64,000 bases of DNA from Flavobacterium limi (lineage in GTDB: Bacteria; Bacteroidota; Bacteroidia; Flavobacteriales; Flavobacteriaceae). How positions within the stretch are numbered: position 1 is the first letter of the stretch; the number at the start of each line of letters is the position of its first letter. The position numbers were made by a program, and so were the translations under genes. The notes beneath the pieces are model-generated. The model searched no databases. It saw nothing but the letters and a program-made list of their open reading frames with translations, and was not told the origin of the DNA. Shown here in pieces: positions 44,733 to 53,528 of the stretch. Where the stretch lies: assembly GCF_010645075.1 (NCBI RefSeq), contig NZ_JAADZV010000002.1, forward strand, positions 310,001 through 374,000, written 5' to 3'.

Positions 44733-47261
44733 ATGCGAAAAACTCAGTTATTTTTACTTTTTTTTATCAGTATACAAATTTCTTTTGCCCAACAGCCACA
44801 AAAACCTAATGCTGTTGCTATTTATAATCAAATTCAGAAGTTAAACTTTTTAGGATCTGTACTGTATGTTGCAGCGCATCCTGATGATGAAAATACACGC
44901 CTTATTTCGTATTTATCGAATGAAGTCAATGCCCGAACCGGTTATTTGTCCTTGACCCGAGGCGATGGCGGACAAAATTTAATTGGACCGCAATTACGTG
45001 AATTACTTGGTGTTATCAGAACCCAGGAATTAATCGAAGCCCGAAAAATAGATGGCGGGGAACAGTTTTTTTCACGTGCGAATGATTTTGGATTTTCTAA
45101 AAATCCTGATGAAACTTTAAAAATCTGGGATAAAGATAAAGTCCTTGCCGATGTTGTATGGACTATTAGAAAATTTCAACCGGATGTAATCATCAACCGT
45201 TTTGATCACCGTTCACCGGGAACGACGCACGGCCATCACACTTCATCAGCAATGTTGAGTGTGGAGAGTTTTAATTTGACCAATAATGCTAAAATATATC
45301 CGGAACAGCTTCAATATGTAAAACCGTGGCAGGTAAAACGACTTTTTTTTAATCCGTCGTGGTGGTTTTATGGTAGTCAGGAAAAATTTGATGCAGCGGA
45401 TAAATCCAAATATACGACTTTGGAAACCGGTGTTTATTATGCCGGAATCGGGAAATCAAATCAGGAAATTGCAGCTTTAAGCCGCAGCAGTCATCAGTCG
45501 CAGGGTTTTGGAAGCACCGGAGCCAGAGGCAATGAAACCGAATATCTGGAATTGATTAATGGTGAAAAACCTAAAAACCGTGATAGTTTATTTGACGGAA
45601 TCGATACGTCATGGAACCGTGTAGAAAACGGAAAACCAATTGGCGAACTGATTGCAAAGATTATTACCAATTACAATTTCAGTAATCCATCTGCAAGCAT
45701 CCCTGATTTGGTGAAAGCGTATTCGATGATTCAGGATTTGGATGATACACATTGGAAAGATTTAAAATCGGATGCTATAAAAAACATCATCGCATCGTGT
45801 GCGGGCTTGTATCTGGAAGCTGTTGCAGAAGAACAGGAAGCTACTCCGGGAAGTACTATCAAATTAAATATTGAAGCAATCAACAGATCTTCAGTTGACA
45901 TGCAATTGACAGGCTTAACTTCGTTACCGGATAACAAAACCACGGTTAAATACAAGCTTTTCTTAAAAAACAATAACGACCAGAAATTTAAACTCGAAAT
46001 TCAGCTTCCGGAAACTATGGAATACACACAACCATATTGGCTGAAAGAAAAAGCAAGCGTTGGAATGTACACGGTTTCAAATCAGGAAATTATTGGTGTA
46101 CCGGATATAATCAGAGATGTAAAAGTTGTTTTTAATATTAAAATTGAAGGTGTTCAAATTCCGTTTGAGCGAACTGTTGTCTATAAATACAATGACGGCG
46201 TAAAAGGCGAAATGTATAACTTTCTGGATATTGTACCTGAAGTTACGACTTCAATTCTTGAAAAAGTGCTGATTTTCAAAGATACTAAAAGCAAACTGGT
46301 TCCGGTAAAAGTGCGTGCAGGAAAAGACGGAATTAAAGGAGATTTACAACTTGATCTGCCTAAAAACTGGATGGTGTCGCCAAAAGAAATTTCGTTTGCT
46401 TTGGACAAAAAAGGAACAGAACAAACTTTCTATTTTGAAGTTACGCCACCTTCAAACTTTGAAGAAGTTTTCGCAAAAAGCATTGTTACAATCGACAATC
46501 AGAAATTTGATAAAGACCAGACGATTATTGATTTCAACCATATTACAAAACAATTGGTTTTAAAATCAGCCGAATCAAAATGCATTCGAATCGACCTGAA
46601 AACGACTGGTGATGCTATTGGCTATATTATGGGTGCCGGAGATGAAGTTCCGGAAAGTCTGACTCAGATGGGTTACAAAGTTACTATTTTGAAACCGGAA
46701 GAAATTACGCCTGAAAAACTTGACCAGTTTAATGTAGTTATTACCGGTGTACGTGCTTATAATACGGTAAATGCTTTGGCTAACAAACAATCTATTCTTT
46801 TTGAATTTGTAAAAAGCGGCAAAACCATGATTGTACAATATAATACCAATGGCAGATTGGTAACGGATAAAATTGCACCTTACCCGCTTAAACCTTCTAA
46901 TGATCGTGTCACGGAAGAAAATGCAAAAGTTACTTTTCTGGCACCAAACCATCCTGTTTTGAACACACCAAACAAAATCACTCCAAAAGATTTTGAAGGC
47001 TGGACACAGGAACAGGGTTTGTATTATCCAAATCAATATGATCCTGCTTTTACTCCAATTATTTCGTCGCATGACAAAGGGGAATCAGATAAAAAGGGTG
47101 CTTTGCTAGTAGCACCATACGGAAAAGGATATTACATTTACACTGGTTTAAGTTTTTTTAGAGAGCTGCCTGAGGGCGTTTCGGGTGCTTACCGAATACT
47201 TTCGAATATTATTTCGCTGAAACAGCCTATAGAAGCTCCAAAACAGGAATTAAAAAACTAG
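44733..47261 (+). CDS. PIG-L/LmbE-family deacetylase with long C-terminal region, exported
   Basis: 842 residues with a signal peptide (MRKTQLFLLFFISIQISFAQ). The LmbE domain has the zinc motif AAHPDDENTRL (His49, Asp51, Asp52) and the distal HRSPGTTHGHHTSS with further His ligands. PIG-L enzymes remove N-acetyl groups from amino-sugar conjugates; typical ones are about 250 residues. Here residues about 350-620 look like beta-sandwich domains and the last 200 (YKVTILKPEEITPEKLDQFN, VVITGVRAYNTVNAL) resemble a ThuA/glutamine-amidotransferase-like fold (inference). It is followed at once by a tiny membrane peptide and a sodium symporter, so a de-acetylated sugar may be taken up. Confidence 0.88.
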   Translation: MRKTQLFLLFFISIQISFAQQPQKPNAVAIYNQIQKLNFLGSVLYVAAHPDDENTRLISYLSNEVNARTGYLSLTRGDGGQNLIGPQLRELLGVIRTQELIEARKIDGGEQFFSRANDFGFSKNPDETLKIWDKDKVLADVVWTIRKFQPDVIINRFDHRSPGTTHGHHTSSAMLSVESFNLTNNAKIYPEQLQYVKPWQVKRLFFNPSWWFYGSQEKFDAADKSKYTTLETGVYYAGIGKSNQEIAALSRSSHQSQGFGSTGARGNETEYLELINGEKPKNRDSLFDGIDTSWNRVENGKPIGELIAKIITNYNFSNPSASIPDLVKAYSMIQDLDDTHWKDLKSDAIKNIIASCAGLYLEAVAEEQEATPGSTIKLNIEAINRSSVDMQLTGLTSLPDNKTTVKYKLFLKNNNDQKFKLEIQLPETMEYTQPYWLKEKASVGMYTVSNQEIIGVPDIIRDVKVVFNIKIEGVQIPFERTVVYKYNDGVKGEMYNFLDIVPEVTTSILEKVLIFKDTKSKLVPVKVRAGKDGIKGDLQLDLPKNWMVSPKEISFALDKKGTEQTFYFEVTPPSNFEEVFAKSIVTIDNQKFDKDQTIIDFNHITKQLVLKSAESKCIRIDLKTTGDAIGYIMGAGDEVPESLTQMGYKVTILKPEEITPEKLDQFNVVITGVRAYNTVNALANKQSILFEFVKSGKTMIVQYNTNGRLVTDKIAPYPLKPSNDRVTEENAKVTFLAPNHPVLNTPNKITPKDFEGWTQEQGLYYPNQYDPAFTPIISSHDKGESDKKGALLVAPYGKGYYIYTGLSFFRELPEGVSGAYRILSNIISLKQPIEAPKQELKN

Positions 47262-47267
47262 ATTAAG

Positions 47268-47375
47268 ATGGAAGCCAAAAAAGAAAAGAGATGGAAAAAA
47301 AGCTACACCTATGTATTAGTTGCTAATGCGGTTTACATTATTATTTTTTTCTTAATCATGCAATTATACTCATAA
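47268..47375 (+). CDS. 35-residue single-pass membrane peptide
   Basis: ATG 47268 to TAA 47375 encodes a basic start (MEAKKEKRWKKSYTY) then one hydrophobic helix (VLVANAVYIIIFFLIMQLYS). It lies 6 nt after the PIG-L stop and 3 nt before the symporter start, so the three are surely co-transcribed. The positive-inside rule puts the N-terminus in the cytoplasm. It may be an accessory subunit of the symporter (inference). It is easily missed because of its length. Confidence 0.65.
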   Translation: MEAKKEKRWKKSYTYVLVANAVYIIIFFLIMQLYS

Positions 47376-47378
47376 CTT

Positions 47379-49109
47379 ATGCAGCTATTTGACTGGATTG
47401 TACTTATTGTTACCCTATTGTTTATCGTTGGATATGGATCCTGGAAAACCAAAGGAAGTAAAAATGTTGAAGACTTTATTTTAGGAAATAACGAAACTCC
47501 GTGGTATACTGTGGGGCTTTCAGTAATGGCTACACAAGCCAGTGCCATTACTTTTTTGTCTACTCCCGGACAGGCATATCATGACGGGATGGGGTTTGTA
47601 CAATTCTATTTTGGGTTGCCAATTGCCATGATTGTTATTTGTCTGACCTTTATCCCTTTATACCATAAGACCAAAGTATTTACAGCATATGAATTCCTCG
47701 AAAAACGATTTGATGTAAAAACACGTTCATTGGCCGCGATTCTGTTTTTAGTTCAAAGAGGCTTAGGAACCGGCCTTACGATTTATGCTCCGGCCATTAT
47801 ATTATCAACTCTGCTGGGCTGGAATTTAACTTTAATGAACATCTTTATTGGTGTTCTGGTTATCATTTACACTTTCTCAGGAGGAACAAAGGCGGTAAAC
47901 GTAACTCAAAAGCAGCAAATGTTTGTCATCATGTCCGGAATGTTTATCACTTTTTTCCTGATTCTGCATTATTTGCCACAGGATATGACTATTTCAAGTG
48001 CCATGCACATAGCCGGTGCCAATGACAAAATGAATATTGTAGATTTCTCTTTTGATCCTGAAGAAAGATATACTTTTTGGAGCGGAATCACAGGTGGCTT
48101 TTTTCTCATGCTTGCTTATTTTGGAACAGACCAGTCACAAGTTGGTCGATACTTATCCGGAAAATCTGTTAAGGAAAGCCAGATGGGATTAATTATGAAC
48201 GGAATCTTAAAAGTTCCAATGCAGTTTTTCATATTGCTGACAGGGGTTATGGTCTTTGTGTTTTTTCAATTCAATCCTGTTCCTTTAAATTTTAATCCAA
48301 ATAATAAAATTGTCATTGAAAAATCTGCTTTCAAAGAGGAATACCATGCTTTGGAAGCCAAGCTAAACAAACTTTCTGAAGATAAAAAAGTAATCAATCT
48401 TTTGTATATCGAACAGCTGAATCAGGATTATGATAATCCTATTCTTCGAAAAGAATTAGTCACATTATCCAATAAGGAAAAAGATCTACGTGACCGCGCA
48501 AAAGAAATTATTTCTAAAGCCGACAGCAATAGCGAAACCAATGATAAGGATTATGTTTTTTTTCATTTCATTTTACATTATTTGCCAAAAGGACTTATTG
48601 GGTTGCTACTTGCTGTAATTATTTCGGCTGCCATGTCATCAACCGCTTCCGGATTAAATGCATTGGCATCGACAACTGCAATTGATATCTATAAACGAAA
48701 TCTTAAAGAAGAAAAATCGGAAAAGCATTATCTAAATGCTACCAAATTCTTTACGCTTTTCTGGGGAGTAGTTGCCATACTCTTTGCCTGTGTAGGAACT
48801 TTATTTGAAAATTTAATTCAGTTGGTAAATATTATTGGTTCTATTTTTTACGGAACCGTTCTGGGTATTTTTCTGGTTGGTTTTTATTTGCGACGGGTTC
48901 AGGCAAGGCCAATGTTTTACAGTGCAATTATGAGTCAGTTAACCATTTTTATCATTTATTATTTTATGATTTATATTTATCCGAGTGGCCAGGAAAAATT
49001 AGGTTATTTATGGCTGAATTTTATTGGTGCAATCCTGACTATCTTATTATCGCTCTTCATGCAAATTGTTTTCTTCAAAAGAGATAATACAGAATTAAAT
49101 GAGTTATAA
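47379..49109 (+). CDS. Sodium:solute symporter (SSS family)
   Basis: 576 residues with about 14 transmembrane segments. Typical features are GNNETPWYTVGLSVMATQAS near residue 38, FLSTPGQAYHDG, and GLLLAVIISAAMSSTASGLN near 410, where the small residues line the Na+ site. An approximately 100-residue hydrophilic insert (about 305-395, EEYHALEAKLNKLSEDKKV) lies between helices, as in other Bacteroidota SSS proteins. The solute is unknown; a sugar or sialic-acid-like compound freed by the PIG-L enzyme is a guess from context. Confidence 0.92.
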   Translation: MQLFDWIVLIVTLLFIVGYGSWKTKGSKNVEDFILGNNETPWYTVGLSVMATQASAITFLSTPGQAYHDGMGFVQFYFGLPIAMIVICLTFIPLYHKTKVFTAYEFLEKRFDVKTRSLAAILFLVQRGLGTGLTIYAPAIILSTLLGWNLTLMNIFIGVLVIIYTFSGGTKAVNVTQKQQMFVIMSGMFITFFLILHYLPQDMTISSAMHIAGANDKMNIVDFSFDPEERYTFWSGITGGFFLMLAYFGTDQSQVGRYLSGKSVKESQMGLIMNGILKVPMQFFILLTGVMVFVFFQFNPVPLNFNPNNKIVIEKSAFKEEYHALEAKLNKLSEDKKVINLLYIEQLNQDYDNPILRKELVTLSNKEKDLRDRAKEIISKADSNSETNDKDYVFFHFILHYLPKGLIGLLLAVIISAAMSSTASGLNALASTTAIDIYKRNLKEEKSEKHYLNATKFFTLFWGVVAILFACVGTLFENLIQLVNIIGSIFYGTVLGIFLVGFYLRRVQARPMFYSAIMSQLTIFIIYYFMIYIYPSGQEKLGYLWLNFIGAILTILLSLFMQIVFFKRDNTELNEL

Positions 49110-49141
49110 TTTTTTTAAACGACTTTACATTATATCAAACT

Positions 49142-49690
49142 ATGCTGAATTTTAATTTTACACCCTTTCCGGTTATCGAAACAGAACGTTTGATTTTAAG
49201 AAGAATTACTGATGATGATATAAATGAAGTTTTTGAATTGCGATCTAATCCGGAAACAATGAAATACATTCCGAGACCTTTAGTTAAAACTACTGATGAT
49301 GCACTCGCACATATCGCAATGATTGAAGAAAAAATCGGAACAAATACAGGAATTAATTGGGGGATTACACTAAAAGAGAATTCCAAAGTAATAGGCATTA
49401 TTGGATACTACAGAATGCAGCCAGAAAATTATCGTGCTGAAATTGGCTACATGTTACTTCCTGAATTTCACGGAAAAGGAATTATTACTGAAGCCTTGAT
49501 ACGATTAATTTCTTACGGTTTTAACGATATGGGACTACACTCTATTGAAGCCGTAATTGATCCTGAAAACACAGCATCTGAGAAGGTATTAGAAAAATGT
49601 GGTTTTATAAAAGAAGCACATTTAAAAGAAGCCGAGTTTTATAACGGAAAATTTCTTGACAAGGTAATTTACTCATTATTAATTTCATAA
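49142..49690 (+). CDS. GNAT acetyltransferase, RimJ/RimL type
   Basis: 182 residues. TERLILRRITDDDINEVFEL starts the fold at about residue 10; YRAEIGYMLLPEFHGKGIIT holds the acetyl-CoA-binding motif A, and ENTASEKVLEKCGF is the motif B helix. It acetylates an amino group of a protein or small molecule, unknown here. It lies 32 nt after the symporter and may be read through from it. Confidence 0.9.
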   Translation: MLNFNFTPFPVIETERLILRRITDDDINEVFELRSNPETMKYIPRPLVKTTDDALAHIAMIEEKIGTNTGINWGITLKENSKVIGIIGYYRMQPENYRAEIGYMLLPEFHGKGIITEALIRLISYGFNDMGLHSIEAVIDPENTASEKVLEKCGFIKEAHLKEAEFYNGKFLDKVIYSLLIS

Positions 49691-49733
49691 AATTACTAAC
49701 AAAACAATTCGTTTTTTACCAAAGTATTACTGC

Positions 49734-49741
49734 TATATTTG
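49734..49741 (+). promoter_or_regulatory. -7 box of the DUF3575 gene
   Basis: TATATTTG fits TAnnTTTG, 32 nt before the ATG at 49774. Confidence 0.45.
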
Positions 49742-49773
49742 CAAACAAAAAACAAAATGTTTTTTAATCAAAC

Positions 49774-50337
49774 ATGAAAAAAACACTCTTTATAGTAAGC
49801 TTCCTGTTTTCTATCAGTATACATTGTCAGACTTACATCAAATTCAACGCAATTACAGCAGTAGTCCTTATGCCTAATATTGGTATAGAAACTAGCATGG
49901 GAGAAAAAACTACTTTCAGTTTTGATATTATGGCTTCTTTTTGGGAGTCATTTAAGCGTAAAAAACCAATGAAATTTATCACATTTACACCCGAAATACG
50001 ATATAACTTCAAAGAAAAATATAATGGATTTTATCTTGGAGGAAATGCAGGTTTTGATACTTTTGAACTACAAAAATGGAATTACTGGAAGGATTATCCA
50101 AACCGGTATGAAACAGGGATGGGATACAGGATCGGGGCAACTATTGGCTACAATAAAGAACTCAGTAATAAGTTTTTATTAGATATTTTTATAAGAGGCG
50201 GATGGCACCAGGGTTTTTATAAAGGTCGTTATAACGATGGTACACCGGGAAGCTATGAAAATGTAAAAAACTGGAATAAAAGCGGTGAATGGCTTCCATA
50301 TGGCGGAGGTGTTATGATTTCCTACAAACTAAATTAA
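49774..50337 (+). CDS. DUF3575 outer-membrane beta-barrel protein
   Basis: 187 residues with a signal peptide (MKKTLFIVSFLFSISIHC). Alternating strands such as ITFTPEIRYNFKEKYNGFYL and IGATIGYNKELSNKFLLDIF, and the final strand GGGVMISYKLN, indicate a small outer-membrane barrel. The pattern fits DUF3575, function unknown. A Cys at the signal end (IHCQTY) could be a lipobox, but the barrel call is stronger. Its stop overlaps the end of the convergent VF530 gene by 4 nt. Confidence 0.83.
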   Translation: MKKTLFIVSFLFSISIHCQTYIKFNAITAVVLMPNIGIETSMGEKTTFSFDIMASFWESFKRKKPMKFITFTPEIRYNFKEKYNGFYLGGNAGFDTFELQKWNYWKDYPNRYETGMGYRIGATIGYNKELSNKFLLDIFIRGGWHQGFYKGRYNDGTPGSYENVKNWNKSGEWLPYGGGVMISYKLN

Positions 50338-50567
50338 TTTTCTGGAAATTTAGAAATTGATTTAATATACAGGTTTTCTACTTTTTTTCTAGCCCAATCG
50401 GTTTTTCTCAAAAATGTCAGACTTGATTTTACACTTGGATTTTCAATAAAACATTTTATTGGAATTAATTCTCCCAAAGTATCAAATCCGTAGTAATCAA
50501 CTAACTTTTCTACTATTTTCTGAAGCGTAATTCCGTGCAAAGGATCTTTTGATTTTTGGTTTTCCAT
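50334..50567 (-). CDS. VF530 family DNA-binding-like protein (DUF2132)
   Basis: 77 residues. DPLHGITLQKIVEKLVDYYG and FIENPSVKSSLTFLRKTDWA match the small VF530 family. The family is DNA-binding by structure; its role is not known to me. It ends 4 nt inside the convergent DUF3575 gene. Confidence 0.85.
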   Translation of the reverse strand: MENQKSKDPLHGITLQKIVEKLVDYYGFDTLGELIPIKCFIENPSVKSSLTFLRKTDWARKKVENLYIKSISKFPEN

Positions 50568-50599
50568 ACTGCAAATTTATATCATTTCTACAAAAACAA

Positions 50600-50630
50600 T
50601 TGCTCTTTCATATATTTGTTACTAAATTTG
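50600..50630 (+). promoter_or_regulatory. smpB promoter
   Basis: TTG (50600-50602), 20 nt, TAAATTTG (50623-50630). The spacing fits the Bacteroidota pattern. The ATG is 8 nt further, so the message has almost no leader. Confidence 0.55.
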
Positions 50631-50637
50631 TCTTCCT

Positions 50638-51093
50638 ATGTTAAAAACAGTCAATATACTTAATAAAAGAGCCAGGTTTGATTATGAAATAATTGATACC
50701 TATACTGCCGGAATTGTTTTGGCGGGAACTGAAATAAAATCAATCCGGTTAGGCAAAGCCAATATTACCGAAAGTTTCTGTGAGTTCAGTAATAATGAGC
50801 TTTTTGCAATAAACACCTACATTGAAGAGTATTCTTTTGGAAACCAGTTTAACCACAAATCAAGAAGTGAGAGAAAATTACTTCTGAACCGTAAAGAATT
50901 AAAAAATCTTCAAAAAAGTGTACAGGCAAAAGGACTTACAATAGTTCCGCTAAAATTATTTACGAATGAAAAAGGCTTAGCAAAACTTCAGATCGGACTC
51001 TGTAAAGGAAAGAAAAATTATGATAAGCGGGAATCACTAAAAGAACAGGATACCAAAAGAGATTTAGATCGTATTAAAAAAGCGTTTAATTAA
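50638..51093 (+). CDS. smpB: SsrA-binding protein SmpB
   Basis: 151 residues, normal length. [20 protein letters not shown] near residue 12, [16 protein letters not shown] and the basic tail [18 protein letters not shown] are the family landmarks. It carries tmRNA to stalled ribosomes. It has its own promoter and is followed by a terminator at 51116. Confidence 0.97.
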   Translation: MLKTVNILNKRARFDYEIIDTYTAGIVLAGTEIKSIRLGKANITESFCEFSNNELFAINTYIEEYSFGNQFNHKSRSERKLLLNRKELKNLQKSVQAKGLTIVPLKLFTNEKGLAKLQIGLCKGKKNYDKRESLKEQDTKRDLDRIKKAFN

Positions 51094-51115
51094 TATTCCT
51101 ATATTTTATACATCA

Positions 51116-51143
51116 AAAGCAATACTCCAAGTATTGCTTTTTT
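51116..51143 (+). terminator. smpB terminator
   Basis: Perfect 11-bp stem AAAGCAATACT/AGTATTGCTTT (51116-51126, 51130-51140) with a 3-nt loop and a T run. Confidence 0.85.
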
Positions 51144-51208
51144 AGTTTATGACTTTCATTACTTCAATTGAAAAAAAGCTTAAAAATATATCAAATGAAT
51201 AAACGAGG

Positions 51209-52057
51209 CTAATCTTTAAGACTTAAAAAAGCTTTACCCAGATTTTCAATAATATCTGACGCAATAAAGGACTGATAACCTTTTTGCGGTAAAGCAATAT
51301 CAGCAGTAAGTCCATGAAGAAAAACACCTAGTTTTGCTGCCTGGAAAGGTTCATATTCCTGCGCCAGCAGGCTGGTAATGATTCCCGTAAGCACATCCCC
51401 AGTTCCGGCAGTTGCTAAAGCAGCATTTCCTGTAGTATTTTGATAGACTGCTGTTTTATTAATGATGAAAGTGGGTGCTCCTTTCATTACGATAATTACT
51501 TTATATTGTTCTGAAAAAGCGATTGCTTTTTGAAACTTTTCAGATTCAGAATCCCATTTTCCTATCAGACGTTCGAGTTCTTTTTGATGTGGGGTCAAAA
51601 TTGTATCCTGGGGAACTAATTCCAACCATGATTTATTTTTTGAGAGAATGTTTAAGGCATCAGCATCGAGAACTAAAGAAGATGTGTTAGTTCTCAAAAA
51701 TTCAAATAATGCCTTTTGTGCACCAAGCTCCTGCCCGATTCCTGGACCTATTCCGATTGCTTTTGGAATTAAAGGCAGTTGAATATGTGTAATGAAATTT
51801 GAATTTTCATCTGTAACGACCATGACTTCAGGAATTGAAACCTGCAAAATCTGATATCCACATTTTGGCGTAAAAGCTGTCACTAAACCACACCCCGATT
51901 TTAGACAGGATTTTGAAGCCAGAACAGCCGCTCCTATTTTACCGTAACTCCCCGCAACAATCACTGCATGTCCCTGAATTCCTTTATGTGTCAATGGATT
52001 TACAGATTTATAAAAATTTAAAATTTCTTCTTTTGTGATTAGATACGGTGGCTTCAT
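51209..52057 (-). CDS. nnrD: ADP/ATP-dependent NAD(P)H-hydrate dehydratase
   Basis: 282 residues. It is the ribokinase-like YjeF C-terminal domain: [20 protein letters not shown] near residue 28, [20 protein letters not shown] and [14 protein letters not shown], where the Asp is catalytic. It repairs hydrated NAD(P)H. The epimerase half (YjeF N-terminal domain), often fused, is absent here and must be elsewhere. It is divergent from gcvT. Confidence 0.93.
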   Translation of the reverse strand: MKPPYLITKEEILNFYKSVNPLTHKGIQGHAVIVAGSYGKIGAAVLASKSCLKSGCGLVTAFTPKCGYQILQVSIPEVMVVTDENSNFITHIQLPLIPKAIGIGPGIGQELGAQKALFEFLRTNTSSLVLDADALNILSKNKSWLELVPQDTILTPHQKELERLIGKWDSESEKFQKAIAFSEQYKVIIVMKGAPTFIINKTAVYQNTTGNAALATAGTGDVLTGIITSLLAQEYEPFQAAKLGVFLHGLTADIALPQKGYQSFIASDIIENLGKAFLSLKD

Positions 52058-52129
52058 CTAAATATATTTTTATACTAAAATTACATAAAAATTTAAAAAA
52101 CCGAATCATTTCTAAAAAAACGATGGTTC

Positions 52130-52209
52130 TTAGCCCTGATAGCAGCGACATCCTTTTGCTTTTTTCTTTAAAAAGGAAAAGATATAGCGGATAGCAGGAA
52201 ATAGCTCCT
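52130..52209 (+). repeat. 80-bp interspersed repeat, copy B
   Basis: Begins TTAGCCCTGATAGCAGCGAC, has the same T/A-rich middle and ends with AGATATAGCGGATAGCAGGA followed by an AGCTCCT tail, matching copy A at 44552-44631. It lies upstream of gcvT in a divergent region. Confidence 0.75.
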
Positions 52210-52260
52210 AATTATTGCGAAATTTATAATTTATGCTATTCAAATTCGATATTTTTTGAA

Positions 52261-52268
52261 TAAATTTG
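52261..52268 (+). promoter_or_regulatory. -7 box of gcvT
   Basis: TAAATTTG fits TAnnTTTG, 25 nt before the ATG at 52294. No glycine-riboswitch-like structure was seen between the two. Confidence 0.5.
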
Positions 52269-52293
52269 CGACTCAATTTTATACTATAATACA

Positions 52294-53376
52294 ATGAAAA
52301 ATACTGCGCTTACGCACATACATGAAAGTTTAGGAGCAAAAATGCTTCCTTTTGCAGGTTATAATATGCCAATTACATACGAGGGTGTGAATGCCGAACA
52401 TGAAACTGTTCGTAACGGAGTGGGTGTTTTTGACGTTTCGCACATGGGGGAATTCTTGCTAACGGGACCAAATGCATTGGCTTTAATTCAGAAAGTGACT
52501 TCGAATGATGCATCGACATTGACAATTGGAAGAGCGCAATATTCTTGTCTTCCAAATAATGAAGGCGGAATCGTAGATGATTTGATTGTGTATAAAATGA
52601 AAGAAGAACAGTATTTACTGGTTGTAAATGCTTCGAATATTGAAAAAGACTGGAACTGGATTACCTCTCACAATAATTTGGGAGTTGAAATGAGAAATCT
52701 TTCAGATGATTATTCATTACTTGCTATCCAGGGCCCGAAAGCAGTTGAAGCAATGCAGTCATTGACTTCTGTTGATTTGTCCTCGATTAACTATTATCAT
52801 TTTGAAGTCGCTGATTTTGCCGGAATCGAGCATGTAATTATTTCTGCAACTGGTTATACCGGTTCAGGCGGATTTGAAATTTACTGCAAAAACAATGAAG
52901 TGGAGCAAATCTGGAACAAAGTTTTTGAGGCCGGTGAAGGTTTCGGAATTAAACCGATTGGTCTGGCGGCCCGTGATACTTTGCGTTTAGAAATGGGATT
53001 TTGTTTGTACGGAAACGACATTAACGATACAACATCACCAATAGAAGCCGGTTTAGGATGGATTACGAAATTCACCAAAGATTTTACAAATTCAGAAGCT
53101 CTTAGAAAACAAAAAGAAGCTGGAGTTTCGAAAAAATTAGTTGCCTTTGAAATGCAGGAGCGTGCTGTGCCAAGACACGATTACGAAATTGTGGATGGTT
53201 CGGGAACAGTAATTGGTATTGTTACATCTGGAACGATGTCGCCATCATTGAATAAAGGGATTGGTTTGGGATATGTTGCCGTAAGCAACAGTGCTATTGA
53301 CAATAATATCTATATACGAATTAGAAAAAATGATGTTCCTGCCAAAGTAGTAAAACTGCCTTTTTATAAGAAATAA
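52294..53376 (+). CDS. gcvT: Aminomethyltransferase (glycine cleavage T protein)
   Basis: 360 residues, standard length. [15 protein letters not shown] near residue 17, [30 protein letters not shown] and [17 protein letters not shown] near 230 are conserved GcvT blocks, and the C-terminal barrel includes [20 protein letters not shown]. It moves the methylene group of glycine to tetrahydrofolate. It is a single gene here, with other gcv genes not in the window. Confidence 0.97.
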   Translation: MKNTALTHIHESLGAKMLPFAGYNMPITYEGVNAEHETVRNGVGVFDVSHMGEFLLTGPNALALIQKVTSNDASTLTIGRAQYSCLPNNEGGIVDDLIVYKMKEEQYLLVVNASNIEKDWNWITSHNNLGVEMRNLSDDYSLLAIQGPKAVEAMQSLTSVDLSSINYYHFEVADFAGIEHVIISATGYTGSGGFEIYCKNNEVEQIWNKVFEAGEGFGIKPIGLAARDTLRLEMGFCLYGNDINDTTSPIEAGLGWITKFTKDFTNSEALRKQKEAGVSKKLVAFEMQERAVPRHDYEIVDGSGTVIGIVTSGTMSPSLNKGIGLGYVAVSNSAIDNNIYIRIRKNDVPAKVVKLPFYKK

Positions 53377-53400
53377 AAAATTGCGCAATTAATATTTCTA

Positions 53401-53433
53401 AATGCATTACTTAACTAGTAATGCATTTTTTTT
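53401..53433 (+). terminator. gcvT terminator
   Basis: Perfect 11-bp stem AATGCATTACT/AGTAATGCATT (53401-53411, 53417-53427) with a T run. It is flanked on both sides by the word TTGCGCAA. Confidence 0.85.
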
Positions 53434-53528
53434 GCGCAAAAACATAGTATTTGATGTAAGGATCTTTGGAAATAATATAACTATTAATGAAAAATTAAGC
53501 GTAAATTTAATCTAATATTCTTCTAGTT

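Noticed and set aside
46575..47072. 165-codon frame antisense to the PIG-L gene
   Set aside because: Composition rich in Phe, Asn and Ile is that of an antisense shadow of a well-supported coding gene.
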